NCBI GenBank assembly: GCA_003868215.1
Contig: QWDQ01000023.1
Span: 1 to 64,000 of the forward strand
Direction of reading: 5' to 3'
DNA: 64,000 bases
Source: Pseudophaeomoniella oleicola
Taxonomy: Eukaryota > Ascomycota > Eurotiomycetes > Phaeomoniellales > Phaeomoniellaceae
Numbering within the stretch: position 1 is the stretch's first letter; the number at the start of each line of letters is the position of its first letter. The position numbers were made by a program, and so were the translations under genes. This document shows positions 43,363 to 54,896 of the stretch, piece by piece. Below the pieces are notes generated by a model. The model did not search any database, was not told where the DNA came from, and was given only the letters and a program-made list of their open reading frames with translations.

Positions 43363-45603
43363 TCAGTCGCGAGCCTTGAAAGTCCTTCCGACCAAGCCAT
43401 TGGTGTTTTCTCCCTTGTGCAACTTCACTCGACAATTGGGACAATACCATTCCACCGTTCTACCTGGCATATCACGCAATCCAACACATCCCATGTGGAA
43501 CCATTCTTTGCAGCCATCTTCCACCGAGCTATGGTCGCAAGCAATCATGTCCCCGTAACTGACATCATCACAGATACAATAACGTGGTTCATCCTCTGGT
43601 ATAAGCTCGACCTTACCGTCAACATCTGTACGGATGTAGCCTTGGGGTGCTGCGGTCATGGATCCTCTATGCTTAGGCCCTGGTTTCTTGCGACGATTGG
43701 TCTTGATGACTGCTGCACCATCTTCTTTGTCCTGAGCGATGGATCCTTGGGGTCTTTTACTTCGTCTCGCAGCAGCAGTTGCTTCAGTAGTTTTAGGCGA
43801 ACCGGTGGGTTTCGGTGTCTTACGAAGGTTTGATGTTGGTGTGGAGTTGCGGCGAAGACTTCGGGAGGTACCCGTTGTTGGGGTGGGTTCGACGGAAGCT
43901 GTGGCAAGTGCATATTGAGACAATGGTTGAGCAGAGGGTTGTCGAGATCCAATTGGCGGAGGGGATGCCGGGTCTACTTTTGGCACAACCGAAGGTTGTC
44001 TAGATGCAATCCTCGATGATGCACGAGACGCTTCTTTGGGCGATGGTGCTCTCAAAGACAACGCTTTGGGGGAAGCGGGTGATGACATTGAAGTGGATGG
44101 CGCTGTCGACTGGGTCGGAAGGTTAATCTTCAAGGGCATTCTCGCGGATGAAGTAGTCGATTCAGGTGCAGAAACAGCCGGAGTCAAAGATGGAGCCTCC
44201 GACTCGGGTTTGGATTCTTGGGGAGCCATAGCGGGTGATTCAGATGGAACCGTGGTTGATGGACGAGAACTGATCCTCCTCCGCTTTCTCGGTGGTTGTG
44301 CAACTGGCTGTGAAGGGGTAGATGGACGAAAGACTCCGTTAAGCAAGCGACTGAAATTGGAAAGGCCTTGCGCAGCAGATTGGAGGTCAAGAGTCGATCT
44401 TCTGGCAGCATCATTTGTGATCCGAGGAGTAGTAACCACTGGCGTTGCAGCAGCAGTACTCGTTGTCGATGCTTTCTTCTGTCTCTTCGGCTCCGCGGCT
44501 TTCCTCTTCCTGTTCTCCACCACTATTGTGCCTTGGGGAGGAGTCGCTGTAATTATGGGCTCTCCAGGAGGCGAGAATTTCGAAAGAGGTGGTGGACGTG
44601 GAACTTCTTCGTCCTTCCGAGCCTCTGCGTCACAATCAAGCAACTCTGTACCCTCTTTCTCAGCGTTTGCCTTTGCTTCTTCATAAGCTTCTCGGCCACG
44701 ACCGTCTCTCTTGAGCTGCTTCTGGACAAGTGAATGCGGTGGTTCCCATTCTATGCCTTTCTTCATTGATTTCTGAAGCTTGAAGCGCTCGTATGCCGTG
44801 ATGCGAGTCCATGGTCTGTGAATGCTTCCGATCGGAGCATCACTGGGCGGAGGCTCAGGTCGTGGGAGTAAGGCAGCCGCGCTCCTTGAACCTCTGGAAG
44901 GCGTCTTGACATTGTCCTGCCTCGGTGTTTTGAGTTTGAGCCCTTTGATCTGTTGATCAATCGCAGAGGGAGAACCAGGTGCAGTCTCGTTATCGGACTG
45001 TTCAGTGCTGGCGATAGGAGAGTCTGGATCGAATGCAGGCAATGGTTCACCGGGAATAATCAACTGCCTCTTCCTTTTCTGGCCTGCAAGCGCTGCGGGG
45101 TATTGAGGTGGATTCAAGGTCAACCGTTGCGCTGATGTGCTCTCTAGTTTTCTACCACTTCGAGATCGCTTGATCTCTGGTGATGATACAGGTTGAGGAG
45201 TTGGGTCGCGAGAAGGTGGTTTGGGAAGCGCTTTGAGCTTGCTCACAATGCTTTGAACACGACTGGTGTTCCGTCGCGCAGCCTCGGTTGCTCTATTCGC
45301 TTCGGCTACGGTATTTTCTCTAGCATCGATTGCGCGATCTAGGTATTGCGATATCCGTTCACGTAGCACTGCCGGATCAGGGCGGGATCCAGGAGGTATC
45401 GTGGGAAAGGTGCTGTAGATTTTGCTGAGTTCATGCACGGCGTGAGCGTTGTTCATGTAGACCGTGTCGAGGCCACGAATGAGGGTCAATGATCGTATCA
45501 AATCGGAGGGATAGTATTCCGTGAATTCATGGAGATCTGTGACCGCTCCTTGCGCCTCCGAATCGACCGCCGCATTGGCCATAGCCCCGATCGCAAGCGA
45601 CAT
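43363..45603 (-). CDS. ING-family PHD-finger chromatin protein
   Basis: Intronless, 746 residues. The N-terminal ING domain (about 20-125) has EFTEYYPSDLIRSLTLIRGLD and the coiled-coil RERISQYLDRAIDARENTV. A long Pro/Ser/Lys-rich disordered middle follows. The C-terminal PHD finger (about 672-722) starts RYCICDDVSYGDMIACD and ends EWFHMGCVGLRDMPGRTVEWYCPNCR, with the Cys4-His-Cys3 ligands present. ING PHD fingers read H3K4 methylation for histone acetyltransferase or deacetylase complexes (Yng1, Yng2, Pho23). The long middle region fits the filamentous-fungal Pho23/Ing1-like form, but I cannot assign the complex. The spacing ACDHSSVEDGCKEWFH between the third and fourth ligand positions is longer than in animal ING proteins. 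Confidence 0.92.
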   Translation of the reverse strand: MSLAIGAMANAAVDSEAQGAVTDLHEFTEYYPSDLIRSLTLIRGLDTVYMNNAHAVHELSKIYSTFPTIPPGSRPDPAVLRERISQYLDRAIDARENTVAEANRATEAARRNTSRVQSIVSKLKALPKPPSRDPTPQPVSSPEIKRSRSGRKLESTSAQRLTLNPPQYPAALAGQKRKRQLIIPGEPLPAFDPDSPIASTEQSDNETAPGSPSAIDQQIKGLKLKTPRQDNVKTPSRGSRSAAALLPRPEPPPSDAPIGSIHRPWTRITAYERFKLQKSMKKGIEWEPPHSLVQKQLKRDGRGREAYEEAKANAEKEGTELLDCDAEARKDEEVPRPPPLSKFSPPGEPIITATPPQGTIVVENRKRKAAEPKRQKKASTTSTAAATPVVTTPRITNDAARRSTLDLQSAAQGLSNFSRLLNGVFRPSTPSQPVAQPPRKRRRISSRPSTTVPSESPAMAPQESKPESEAPSLTPAVSAPESTTSSARMPLKINLPTQSTAPSTSMSSPASPKALSLRAPSPKEASRASSRIASRQPSVVPKVDPASPPPIGSRQPSAQPLSQYALATASVEPTPTTGTSRSLRRNSTPTSNLRKTPKPTGSPKTTEATAAARRSKRPQGSIAQDKEDGAAVIKTNRRKKPGPKHRGSMTAAPQGYIRTDVDGKVELIPEDEPRYCICDDVSYGDMIACDHSSVEDGCKEWFHMGCVGLRDMPGRTVEWYCPNCRVKLHKGENTNGLVGRTFKARD

Positions 45604-46836
45604 GGTGTATAATTCGTTCGAGGTTCGGTTTAAGATGTTACCGTCATCGCCAAGGGTCGTCTCTACCCAAGATGTAGAATTCTTAATGTTCCAAAGAATT
45701 CCTCCTGTGGCCTAGCAAAAAAGAGCAACGGTAAAGAAAGTGCGCCAACGTAGCGGCGAACATGTATAGTGGTCTTCGTCGACACGTGCTTCTGAGGAGT
45801 CAAGGTCGTCTGAGTACTTGTCAAGCGGCGCTTGTTTTTGTACTGTAGGTGGCTGCAAAGAACGCCTCGGAATATGATGATAAGACCGATTGCCAACAAG
45901 ACTGAAGCTGGAACGACGTGCTAGAGAAAGGTAGGCAGGTTAGCTGGAAATGCTCACTCGTTTCTGACACAAGCGCTCACGTTAAGAGACGATCTGAAAG
46001 GCAAGAAATGCAACTTTATAGGTTAGAACTCCTGCCCTTATAGAGGCGCCACTACCACTACCACCGGTATAGCGCCAACTCCTCTGTCACAACTGCGAAG
46101 AACTGAAGTGGGAAAGTGACCTTTACCAGCACTGACTGGTCTCACTACCATAGCAGCAGACGCGCATCTCCAGCCTTTGTGAGCGACAGTCTGTGCTATG
46201 ACACTAGTGGCCCAAGGTGGTCAAGCGTAATCACAAAGTCACGTGCTTCAGAATCTGGGGAAGAACAAGGGAAACTTTACTCACAGAATCAAGACCTCCG
46301 CTCCTTGTGCTTGTACCTGTTGATCTTGTCACCATCAATATTGTATCAATCATGGCATTGTGGACGGATTGCTATGAACGTATGTTGCGGAAATGTTGTG
46401 AAGGCAACAGTGCATGAGAGAGACAATATGAATCTTCATTGTTTGTGTTATAATCTGTTAATATGCCGTAGTGGTGCCTACGCATGGCAGCGATCTTTGC
46501 TGACAGTGGTTCCGTTTGGTCACCAATATGCCAACCTTACGGAACTCTTAAGAAAGGCTGCACTGGCCCAAGATCATTCACTCTCTGTATTGTCAATCAG
46601 CTTGATTCAGATCGATATCATTTGCATTGCCTTCAAGACGTGCAAGTATCAATAGACGTTGGGCCCCTCCGGTGTACTCATCTGACCACCCACAAGAAGC
46701 TGATATTGCACAACTCCTCCGTCCATAGGTTTCTCCGTAACTCACCTTGAAAAGTTCCTTCATCTCTTCCCCTCAACTTTCTTTCTTTCTTTCCGTATCA
46801 CGCTCACACGATCATCCCCATATCAGACAGCTTATC
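45604..46836. other. 1.23-kb divergent intergenic
   Basis: Shared upstream region of the ING gene and the Gfd2-like gene. A minus-strand frame (45663 to about 45935) with one hydrophobic segment and a splice-like GTGAGC...CTCTAG upstream was considered but has no usable ATG. CTTTCTTTCTTTC pyrimidine tract near 46783-46795. Confidence 0.55.
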
Positions 46837-49511
46837 ATGGCACTCACCCCTGAGGAGAGGCTAGCTTTTCTGTATAGAAATCAAGGTCGTCCTGCGCCTG
46901 TCCCCTGTGAATCAACAGAGCAAGGGATATTGAGCGAGTCCACAGTACAGCTTACCAGCAACACAACTTCCAATTTGGTGAAACGACCAAAGCCTTCTCC
47001 GTTGGCAGACCAACTCAAGCAAGATCCGACAAGGTACCAGCCAGATCACCAATATCAATCAGATTCCGACATTGAAGATGACTATATCGCAGCATGTGCA
47101 GCGAAGGTCAGGCCGACCAACGTCATCATACACGGTCAAGTTGGTGGTCATAGCAAGAAGAGAGGCCATGGAAAGCATGGAGCTGAGACAAATCACTCGC
47201 GCCTAGAGAGTGGTGCACAGAAAGCAGAATCCAGTTCTAACCCTGCAATACCTCGAGCAGATCAATTCGGCAATCCTTTAGTGTCACAATACTGCAATTT
47301 GGAACTTGTGGCTGTATTCCCATACAAGTTCGTATCGAAGGCAGCCTCCGATCACATCGCTAAAAAATTCTTCGACCAGGGCAAGATTTGGAGCAATGAT
47401 TGGCAAATGTAAGTGCACATCCCAATCTGTACCACGTTGATCGCCTCCATTCCAAACTTGGAAGCCCGAGCAGGTCACTTGATGCTTCCAATTCCTTCGG
47501 AGTGGTGATACATACGACTGCAATGTTGCACGATCAACACTCCCATGATCATTGCACAGATGTATATGCATTGTTTAAATTGGCTAATACTGACCATAGC
47601 TATTACATTCACTCTCCCACATATTCGCATACAAGACCCCTCCTTCTTGTCCCTTTTGTACAATTTCAAAAATTACTCGATAGAATCAACACCCAGTTCA
47701 AAAGCGAGATCGTCGCGCCTCTTGGCGAAAGCATTGGACTTGTACTGCCCTTTTACGACGATCAGACACCGCAGCCAAGTTACATTGGACAAGCAAGCGA
47801 CCGTGACCATATCGTCGAGATGCAGTCTGACATCCCGCCTCCCGAGCAAGACTATGGAGAGCCTCCCATCGATGCAAACTCCCAGGTCAGAACATCTTTC
47901 GCCGCTTTCAAGAGGAAGATAGAGCTCGCCAATGAAGCCGCTAGGCGTAAGAACAAAGCTGCCAAGAAAAAGCGCATGGAGGATCGTATCGCTGAACAGC
48001 AGAAATGGTGCCAAAGTCTGAAACGAGGTCAGCGCTACGTAGGTCTCCGTCCTCGATTCAATAGGAGTATCGAATCCAATGTCAACCAAAATCTCTCGTG
48101 GGGGGATCAGCAAAAGGCTGAGCAGGAAGCCAACCTTACCAGTGGACGTACACTGATGCTATTCGATTGCGGAAGAGTCAGCCCATACGAATTTGAAGGC
48201 AACCCAATCATCATTGCATTTGACGTCGAATCGAATGAGCGCGACCATCAGCAAGTCACAGAAATTGGTGTATCAACCCTCGACACACTAGATATAGAAA
48301 ATGTGCCTCCTGGTGAGGGAGGATGCAATTGGAGGGCTCACATACGTTCGAGACACTTCAGAGCGAAGGAATATTTACACCACACCAACAAAGAATTTTG
48401 TATTGGAGACCCTAGCAAATTTCGATTCGGTAGGTCAGAGGTCGTGGCTCTCGCCGACGCAGCAAGGTCGTTCGATTCATGTTTTCAATATCCTTTCTCG
48501 GCTGCCTTCAAGCATCCTAGCAATGACTCCGAGGGTGTCAAGGACAGCTCAAACATCAGCGAATCGAAACGTCAAGTCGAAGAGTTATCTGACGGGGGTA
48601 ACACCATATACATGACTAAGGCAGGGTATTCCACTGGTCCATCTGATAGTGCAGCGGATTCTCGACGCGCTTCTTCGGCCGAGGACGAAGAAACAACAAA
48701 GTCACCCGCTCAGAAAGGACCTCGCGAGCGAAAGATCATACTCGTTGGCCATGATATAATGGGTGATATTGCCTATCTACGTATCATTGATTCCACAATC
48801 CTCCATGAAGGACAGGAAGGCCCAGACGGCAACTGCATCTGGCCAACAATTATCGAAACACTAGACACCGCGGTTCTCAACAAGGTCCTTCTGCGCAACA
48901 CCACGACGATGAGTCTTGCAAACATTCTTGTCCATCTCGGAATTACCGGTTGGGATCTCCATAACGCGGGGAACGATGCACGTTACACTCTGGAAGCCTT
49001 ACTTGGAATACTCATCAAAGCAAGGGTTGAAGAAGACGAGCGCCAGAATCCTGCCAGAAGAGAACACGCCTCAGCTGATAAAGCCTGGGAAGACGAAGTG
49101 CAACGGCGCATTGACAGAAAGTGTCAAGACGCTGAAGAGCAAGTTCGCACGGAAGTTGCTACGTGGGAGGCAGCCATAGACGGTAAGAGGAGTCATGGTC
49201 ACATAGCTTCGAATAAGCCGAAGGACCTCGGGACGATTCCTGCAATTCAAAGCACCGACTCAGCAGCACCAACGGATCAACGCTTGGAGAATTCAAATTG
49301 GATCTTTGACATGGAAGATGCTTCCCTCCTACACGATCGTGACATCGATGGCGGAGAGCCTGAAGGTTGGTATGTTCGATCCAAAGACCAAAAGAGGGCC
49401 AGGGCTTCAAAGCAAGCAGGCAGCGCCAAGAAACGAGAAGCCGATGAATGGTATCAACAGTATACGCAGCGAGAACAACAAGGCCAGCACGTACAAAGTA
49501 GCGCATGGTGA
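46837..49511 (+). CDS. Gfd2/YDR514C-like DEDDh exonuclease-fold protein
   Basis: Two exons, 46837-47408 and 47600-49511, joined in frame across a 191-nt intron into 827 residues. The C-terminal RNase H-like domain (about 390-670) shows the DEDDh pattern: IIAFDVESNE (D399, E401), LVGHDIMGDIAYLRI (about D576) and LHNAGNDARYTLEALL (H645, D650). This fits the Gfd2/YDR514C-like C-terminal domain, whose yeast member was found as a helper of the mRNA-export factor Dbp5. The N-terminal half has a second conserved region, NLELVAVFPYKFVSKAASDH and WQIYYIHSPTYSHTRPLLLV, spanning the splice. The tail is charged and coiled-coil-like (DERQNPARREHASADK). Nuclease activity is plausible because all acidic ligands are kept, but substrate is unknown. 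Confidence 0.82.
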
Positions 49512-50549
49512 CGTTTGGCATGGATTGGAGAACATAGCTACTATTCTAGAATTGACTCTGGTCGTCTCAGAGACTGGACATCATGGCTGTGGTTCGTCCT
49601 CTTGAGCTTTCCTGTTCACTGTTCTTGTCAGAGTTCGGCAACTTAGCGACCGCTCCAAACGGTGCTGCTCCATGGGCTTATTAAGGCACCGTTCACGTAA
49701 GGCAAGGCTGCGTACAACAAGAAACCACCAATATGCTTGAATTCGAAGTCGAAATTGTGGCTGATAGGTGCTAGTCAATCATGCTGTTCATACAATATCA
49801 CATCGTTAGTGATGATTCCTCCCCATATTCGGATTCTTGTTATTGTGTATTAATCGTAATCGCCGTGTTATATTGACGATCAGATCTCCAGAGACTGTAC
49901 GGAGCAGCATCAGCCCTTCACCTAACGCTACTATGGTATGTTTATCTCCACAAATGCTTCTACCAATATAATTACTTCGTGGTACTTCATCTTCCGACGG
50001 AGAAGTGCGAAAAATGATCTGCTGAATATGTGATACAACCCTGCATGCGGTTCTTATCGAGAGTATCTTGATGGCCATTCGATTACTCTCTCGAAATCAG
50101 CATGTTAACTTTGTCACACTGATGCCGCTTCAAAAAGATTACACAGAGAACCAGTATGCCTAGTTTCTCGGAGCAGACACTCTCCTCTCTGAAACATATA
50201 TACGCCATCAGCCTCCACCTTGAATTCTTCTGCTGTTGCAGTTCCTCTTTGAAGATCAACTAAATGCTGTTCTTCCTAAAAGCAGCCACTATCAGTGTAG
50301 CCGACACCAACGGTCTGGTGGGAGTCGTTGAGATAAGCTCCACTTTCGTGTAGATGCTCAGACTGTCCTGAAGAGATCCTTATCATGGAATTGTACAAGA
50401 ACAGTAATCGGCATGTCTATCAAATACAAGGATGCTGAAGCTCTATTTAACAGATAAGACTGTCTGCGCTCGCTCTACAGCTTCACAACATCCAGTCCAG
50501 GACAGTGACTTGGAAGCTGCTCTCTCGTTCTCTGTTGGAGGATATCATC
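49512..50549. other. 1.04-kb intergenic
   Basis: Between the Gfd2-like gene and the DHA1-type transporter, same orientation. No gene-like frame or repeat recognised. Confidence 0.6.
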
Positions 50550-52695
50550 ATGATGGGTGCCGACTTACCAGTTGATACCGTCCCGGGTACGGTCCACCTC
50601 GTGGATCTCGACCATACTATGGCGACACGACATGCCAACAAAGGGGATATCGTCCTTGTCCCCACGCCGTCAGACGATCCGGAAGACCCGTTGAATTGGT
50701 CACCAAGGCGGAAACTGATGTCAACAATCTGTGTCAACGTGTACGTTCTGTCGGATATCGATAGTTTCTGTTCGAAAGTCTCTATCCAATCTACTGACAC
50801 CGACGCAGTTATGTTATGTTTGTCGGCATCGTGAACTCGGTCGTCTATTCTGTGCTTGTACCTCTGTCTGAAGCGTCTGGCGTGTCTGTGAGCACCCTCA
50901 ACCAAGGCACTGGGTATTTGTTCTTGCTGTGTGGCTGGGGTCTGCTCTTCTGGCAGCCATTCGCTCTACGATATGGCAAGCGGCCAACATACCTGATATC
51001 TGTCGTCGCGTCAATTGTAAGTGTATCACCCTCGATGAATACATGGTCTCAGGAGGGTTGCTGACGCTACGCCTAGGGTCTATCGGTGTGGGGGTAAGGG
51101 TTACCTTCATGTTGTCTTGGTGTCACTAACACAGAATAGTCCATATGCAACAACGAACGGTCAATGGATAGCAAAGAACGTTCTAGGAGGCTTTTTCGCT
51201 GCACCAATCGAGGCATTACCTGAGATATCGGTGACCGATGTGGTATGTATTCTGTTGCGATAGACACGAACACGCTGACAGCCGTTGCCAGTACTTTTCC
51301 CACGAACGAGGAGTCTACATGGGTCTCTACGCCTTCTTCCTTGCGGGCTCAAACTACTTCGCACCAGTCATATGCGGGTTCATCGCCGATGATCAGGGTT
51401 GGCAATGGGTCTTTTATTATCCGGCCATGTTCTTGGCAGTAACCTTCGTCTTTCTATTCTTCTTCATGGAAGAAACGAACTACGTGCGATCTTCCGTGGG
51501 CATCGTAGAGAACATCAATGCCACAGCTGTTACGCCACCTCAGACAAGCGAATCCGATCACGAAAAGGGGCTCAAATCTACCAACGAACCTGCGAAGCAA
51601 GAAGTCGGAGCCGGTACCGTACGCCCATACAAGACGAAGACGTTTATGCAGAGACTCTCGCTTTGGAATCCTTCTCCAGGAGAAGACATGCTAGGTCGAG
51701 CTGTGCAATCTCTCAAGTATTTGGGTTGGCCGGTCATATTTTATGCTGGGTGAGTTGGGTACCGCAAACAACTCCGATTGAGCTATGGTTGGCCATTCTG
51801 TCAGAAGACGTGCTAATCTATCCCATTGCAGGTTTTCTTATGGATCATACCTTATCTGGTTCAACGTCCTCAATGGCACCGCGTCCATCATCCTTGGGGG
51901 TCCTCCCTACAATTTTGAGTAGGCCGATCCAGAGTATTTATCCATCAGTAGCTGACAGATCTTAGTGCATCGATGGTCGGCCTAAGCTATGTTTCCTGCT
52001 GCATTGGCGTGGGTCTTGCGTAAGTTCGATACCACAAAAGCAATGACGCTCGATGCTAATTTGCATGCAGCGCGCTCTTCACCGGCCGCTTCAGTGACTG
52101 GTTGACCATCAGACTCGCACGTCGAAACAATGGTATCATGGAACCTGAGCAGAGACTTTGGCCATTTTTGGCATGCCTATTGGTTGTACCGGGTAGTAAG
52201 TATACAGGTTGGCGTATATCCCATTCCTGAGCTGACGCGATTTTCCAGGTCTCCTATTATGGGGAGTTGGTGCTGCACATCATGTCCATTGGTTCGGACT
52301 CATTTTCGCTATGTGTACTCTAGCATTTGCAAATACGTGTGGGATCACTCTCAGCTGCAACTACCTCATTGACAGCTATCATGAAATCAGTGGCGACGCC
52401 ATGACAACGGTGATCATCGTCCGGAATACGATGTCCTTTGCGATCGGCTATGGGTAAGATCCATTTCTGTACAACTTCAGGCCGACAAGCTAACTATACA
52501 CAAAGGATAACCCCTTGGATCGACAATATGGGCTATCAGAATTGCTTCATATCAGCTGCGTTTATTGGTATGGCAGCTTCTGCTGTTTTCCTTGTCATGA
52601 CGACCTGGGGCAAGACTTTCCGAGAACGCAGCAGGATAAAGTACTGGAAGCTTGTCGCGAAGAACATGGGTAAAGAGTTTCCTGTATCGGAATGA
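50550..52695 (+). CDS. DHA1-type MFS transporter, ten exons
   Basis: 545-residue membrane transporter. Exons 50550-50740, 50809-51016, 51077-51093, 51140-51242, 51292-51749, 51832-51918, 51966-52019, 52071-52195, 52249-52453 and 52506-52695 join in frame throughout. Exon 3 is a 17-nt micro-exon coding for GLSVW. Signatures are [14 protein letters not shown] before TM1, [10 protein letters not shown] between TM2 and TM3, [21 protein letters not shown] in TM4-5 (21 residues, Arg/Gly-rich start), a long cytosolic loop and [20 protein letters not shown]. The DPxNW N-terminal motif is typical of the fungal multidrug/Hol1-like group. Start: the ATG at 50550 (a second at 50553); upstream only a GTG is in frame. 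Substrate unknown. Ends 99 bp from the convergent DUF1349 gene. Confidence 0.9.
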
Positions 52696-52794
52696 ATGCA
52701 GAACCGACGATGCTACTTGGACCAGAGTGTAAAAGACGGCGGATCTTTGCGGGCTGAGACAGAATATAGACTGAGGGTAGACATGCAAGGCAAA

Positions 52795-53382
52795 TTATGT
52801 ATGCTCCACGTTGAAACCGGTGAATTTGACGTCGATGCTGGGCGCACTTATATCCGGCTGAGCGGCGTATATTCCAATCCAACATTCGTGCATGCCATCA
52901 CTCTCAAATACCCAAGTCACCTCTCTGATCGGTGTTCGTTGGTCCCCATCCATAACATAAACCCACAGACTCCCGTCTTCCTCTCTAGCCATCTCAATAG
53001 TAGCCTCCTTTCCACCACCAGCCGGGAGTGGTAGCAGGCTCCAGTCAGCCCACCGATCAGCTCCTACCGTACTGATAAATGGCTTTCCATTGGTATACTC
53101 TATGCCAGTCTTCACCCATCTCTTCTTCCCGACTTCCGGCCCGTCCCAGGCAAGAATCAGTCCACCTTGGTCGTAGAGTGTTGCCCAGTCTGCAGAGACC
53201 GTGACTCGTGCCTTTTGAAATGATGACAAGAGACAAGTCTTGTATAGCATTGGCGCGTCAAAGGTTTCGGCCACGTGAGGCTTCCTCCAGATATCCGTAC
53301 CCGGTATGGTTGTGATGGTAAGCTCATCTGATGCGTTTTGGGGGACTTCATAGTCGCAATGGGCGAACTTCAGCTGTGACAT
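52795..53382 (-). CDS. DUF1349 (concanavalin-A-like fold) protein
   Basis: Intronless 195-residue cytosolic protein with no signal peptide. Pattern of the DUF1349 family: YKTCLLSSFQKARVTVSADW, LYDQGGLILAWDG, WVKTGIEYTNGKPFISTV and ECWIGIYAAQPD near the end. Yeast Ree1, named for regulation of enolase, belongs to this family; biochemical role is unknown. Tail-to-tail with the ten-exon transporter. Confidence 0.88.
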   Translation of the reverse strand: MSQLKFAHCDYEVPQNASDELTITTIPGTDIWRKPHVAETFDAPMLYKTCLLSSFQKARVTVSADWATLYDQGGLILAWDGPEVGKKRWVKTGIEYTNGKPFISTVGADRWADWSLLPLPAGGGKEATIEMAREEDGSLWVYVMDGDQRTPIREVTWVFESDGMHECWIGIYAAQPDISAPSIDVKFTGFNVEHT

Positions 53383-54197
53383 AATGGTAAAGACAAACGA
53401 TGCAGAGAGCTACAAATGGTTTCACGGTAGAATAGTAATCAAAAGGTACGATCAAACTTGCCAGCAATAACGAGGACTGAAGAAACCGAGATTGAGGCTA
53501 GAAGGGCGGAGAGTGCGATTATACCTACAGTAACTCATGGCGGGACTGTCGTAAATGCCCAGCTGCACCAAGCTTCTCATCCTTCGATGATCATCGTGAT
53601 CATCATCATCATCATCATCATCATCGTCAAACCATCAATCCAGTTGAGAATCATCACATTGTAGCAATCTGTCTTCGCCTTTGATTTTCCTTCTATTCAT
53701 CCATCATCGGGAAGAAGAGCAGAGTACACACGTCTGCATATAACAAGTTGATTTCTAACCCCTCAATTGCGATGACGCAAAGAAGTCTCGACGATCGCTT
53801 TCCGGGAGATCTGCAGAAATTGTGTAACCCGCGACAGCACACAAGGAAGAACCTGGCGAGTCACCTTACAAAAGGATAGCTTCGGCGCCGGAATCCAACA
53901 TTTTCTTCTAGTTTGCTGATGATCATACCTGACTTTAGCTCTCGCCCCTCGAGATTGCTCCTCTCCGAATACAGGCAAGGCTACCTTGATTGAAAGACCA
54001 GTGACGTAGATCCAATTGAATGTTTGGATACTTACTTACCATTCATATTCCTTCGTCTTCCCATGCATAACAGTCCAGAACTTCTCACGTTCACTGTACA
54101 CTTTCATACTCGTCTAAATTATTGATAGAAAAGACACAGACTTGATATCGCAACCCCGTCTCACTCAGTCATACCAATTCTTCAATCAACAGCCATC
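53383..54197. other. intergenic with ATC microsatellite
   Basis: Divergent region between the DUF1349 gene and the small hydrophilic gene. Apart from (ATC)9 nothing is recognised. Confidence 0.6.
53599..53625 (+). repeat. (ATC)9 microsatellite
   Basis: Nine perfect ATC units, flanked by degenerate GATCATCGTG copies on the left. Confidence 0.9.
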
Positions 54198-54671
54198 ATG
54201 AGCGGCCACGCTACAGGCTTTGGCAAAGATACCTATTCGAATACCAGCGCCAACAAACTTCCCTCAGGCAATGGTCAGGAAGCTAATGCATCCAACGTCT
54301 CGACGGCCGGCAGAGATTCATATGGTCATGGCTCCCACACAGAAGGTCCACACAGCTCGAAACTGAAGAACTTTCTCGACCCCCGCGTCGATTCTAACGC
54401 CCCTTCCGCCAAAGTCCGTGCCGAAGCTCAAGCTCAAGCGCGTGCTGAGGCTGAGGAACAAATGAGACGAGAAGAGGCAGAGAGACGGGCACGGACAGGT
54501 GGCGTCAGAGATGCTGTCAAGAACGTGGCGAAAAATGCACATGGCGCTGGAGAGACTATCCGAGGACGGGTCAACGGCAAGGTCGACGAGAGGGGGGGAG
54601 ATCATGCAAGTGCGGCGCAGCACAGGGAGATTGCGAGCCGAGGAGAGCACCAAATCGGGACAAGTCAGTAG
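54198..54671 (+). CDS. small hydrophilic protein, LEA-like, unknown function
   Basis: Intronless, 157 residues, with no Cys or Trp and no membrane segment. The N-terminal third is Gly/Ser/Asn-rich. A helical Ala/Glu/Arg segment follows (VRAEAQAQARAEAEEQMRRE, about 72-91), then an amphipathic piece AHGAGETIRGRVNGKVDERG. The GAGETIRG...N pattern occurs in small conserved filamentous-fungal proteins, often stress- or conidiation-associated, so a desiccation/stress protectant role is an inference. Start ATG at 54198 follows a pyrimidine-rich leader with CATC context. Confidence 0.75.
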   Translation: MSGHATGFGKDTYSNTSANKLPSGNGQEANASNVSTAGRDSYGHGSHTEGPHSSKLKNFLDPRVDSNAPSAKVRAEAQAQARAEAEEQMRREEAERRARTGGVRDAVKNVAKNAHGAGETIRGRVNGKVDERGGDHASAAQHREIASRGEHQIGTSQ

Positions 54672-54896
54672 TAGGAGGAGGGTTGGTTGCATGCATACAT
54701 GACCGGGAGCCAATTTGACGATTTGTATTCTCGTTGTAAATGACGATACGTGTAAACGCGTCTAGATGGATATCAAAAAAAGTGTGATATACTGAAAGCT
54801 ATATCCATGACGTGATAATCAATATTTATTCATCAAAATTCGTTCCGTGAATATATACCGTCTCTTTCTTTCGTCCTCTCGTCCCCCGTAACTACC

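Noticed and set aside
44036-44686. 216-codon plus-strand frame
   Set aside because: Antisense of the low-complexity middle of the ING-family gene.
45663-45960. Minus-strand frame with a hydrophobic segment (VPASVLLAIGLIIIF), possible small spliced membrane protein
   Set aside because: The upstream exon suggested by GTGAGC...CTCTAG has no in-frame ATG, and joining to further upstream ATGs breaks the frame. No family recognised.
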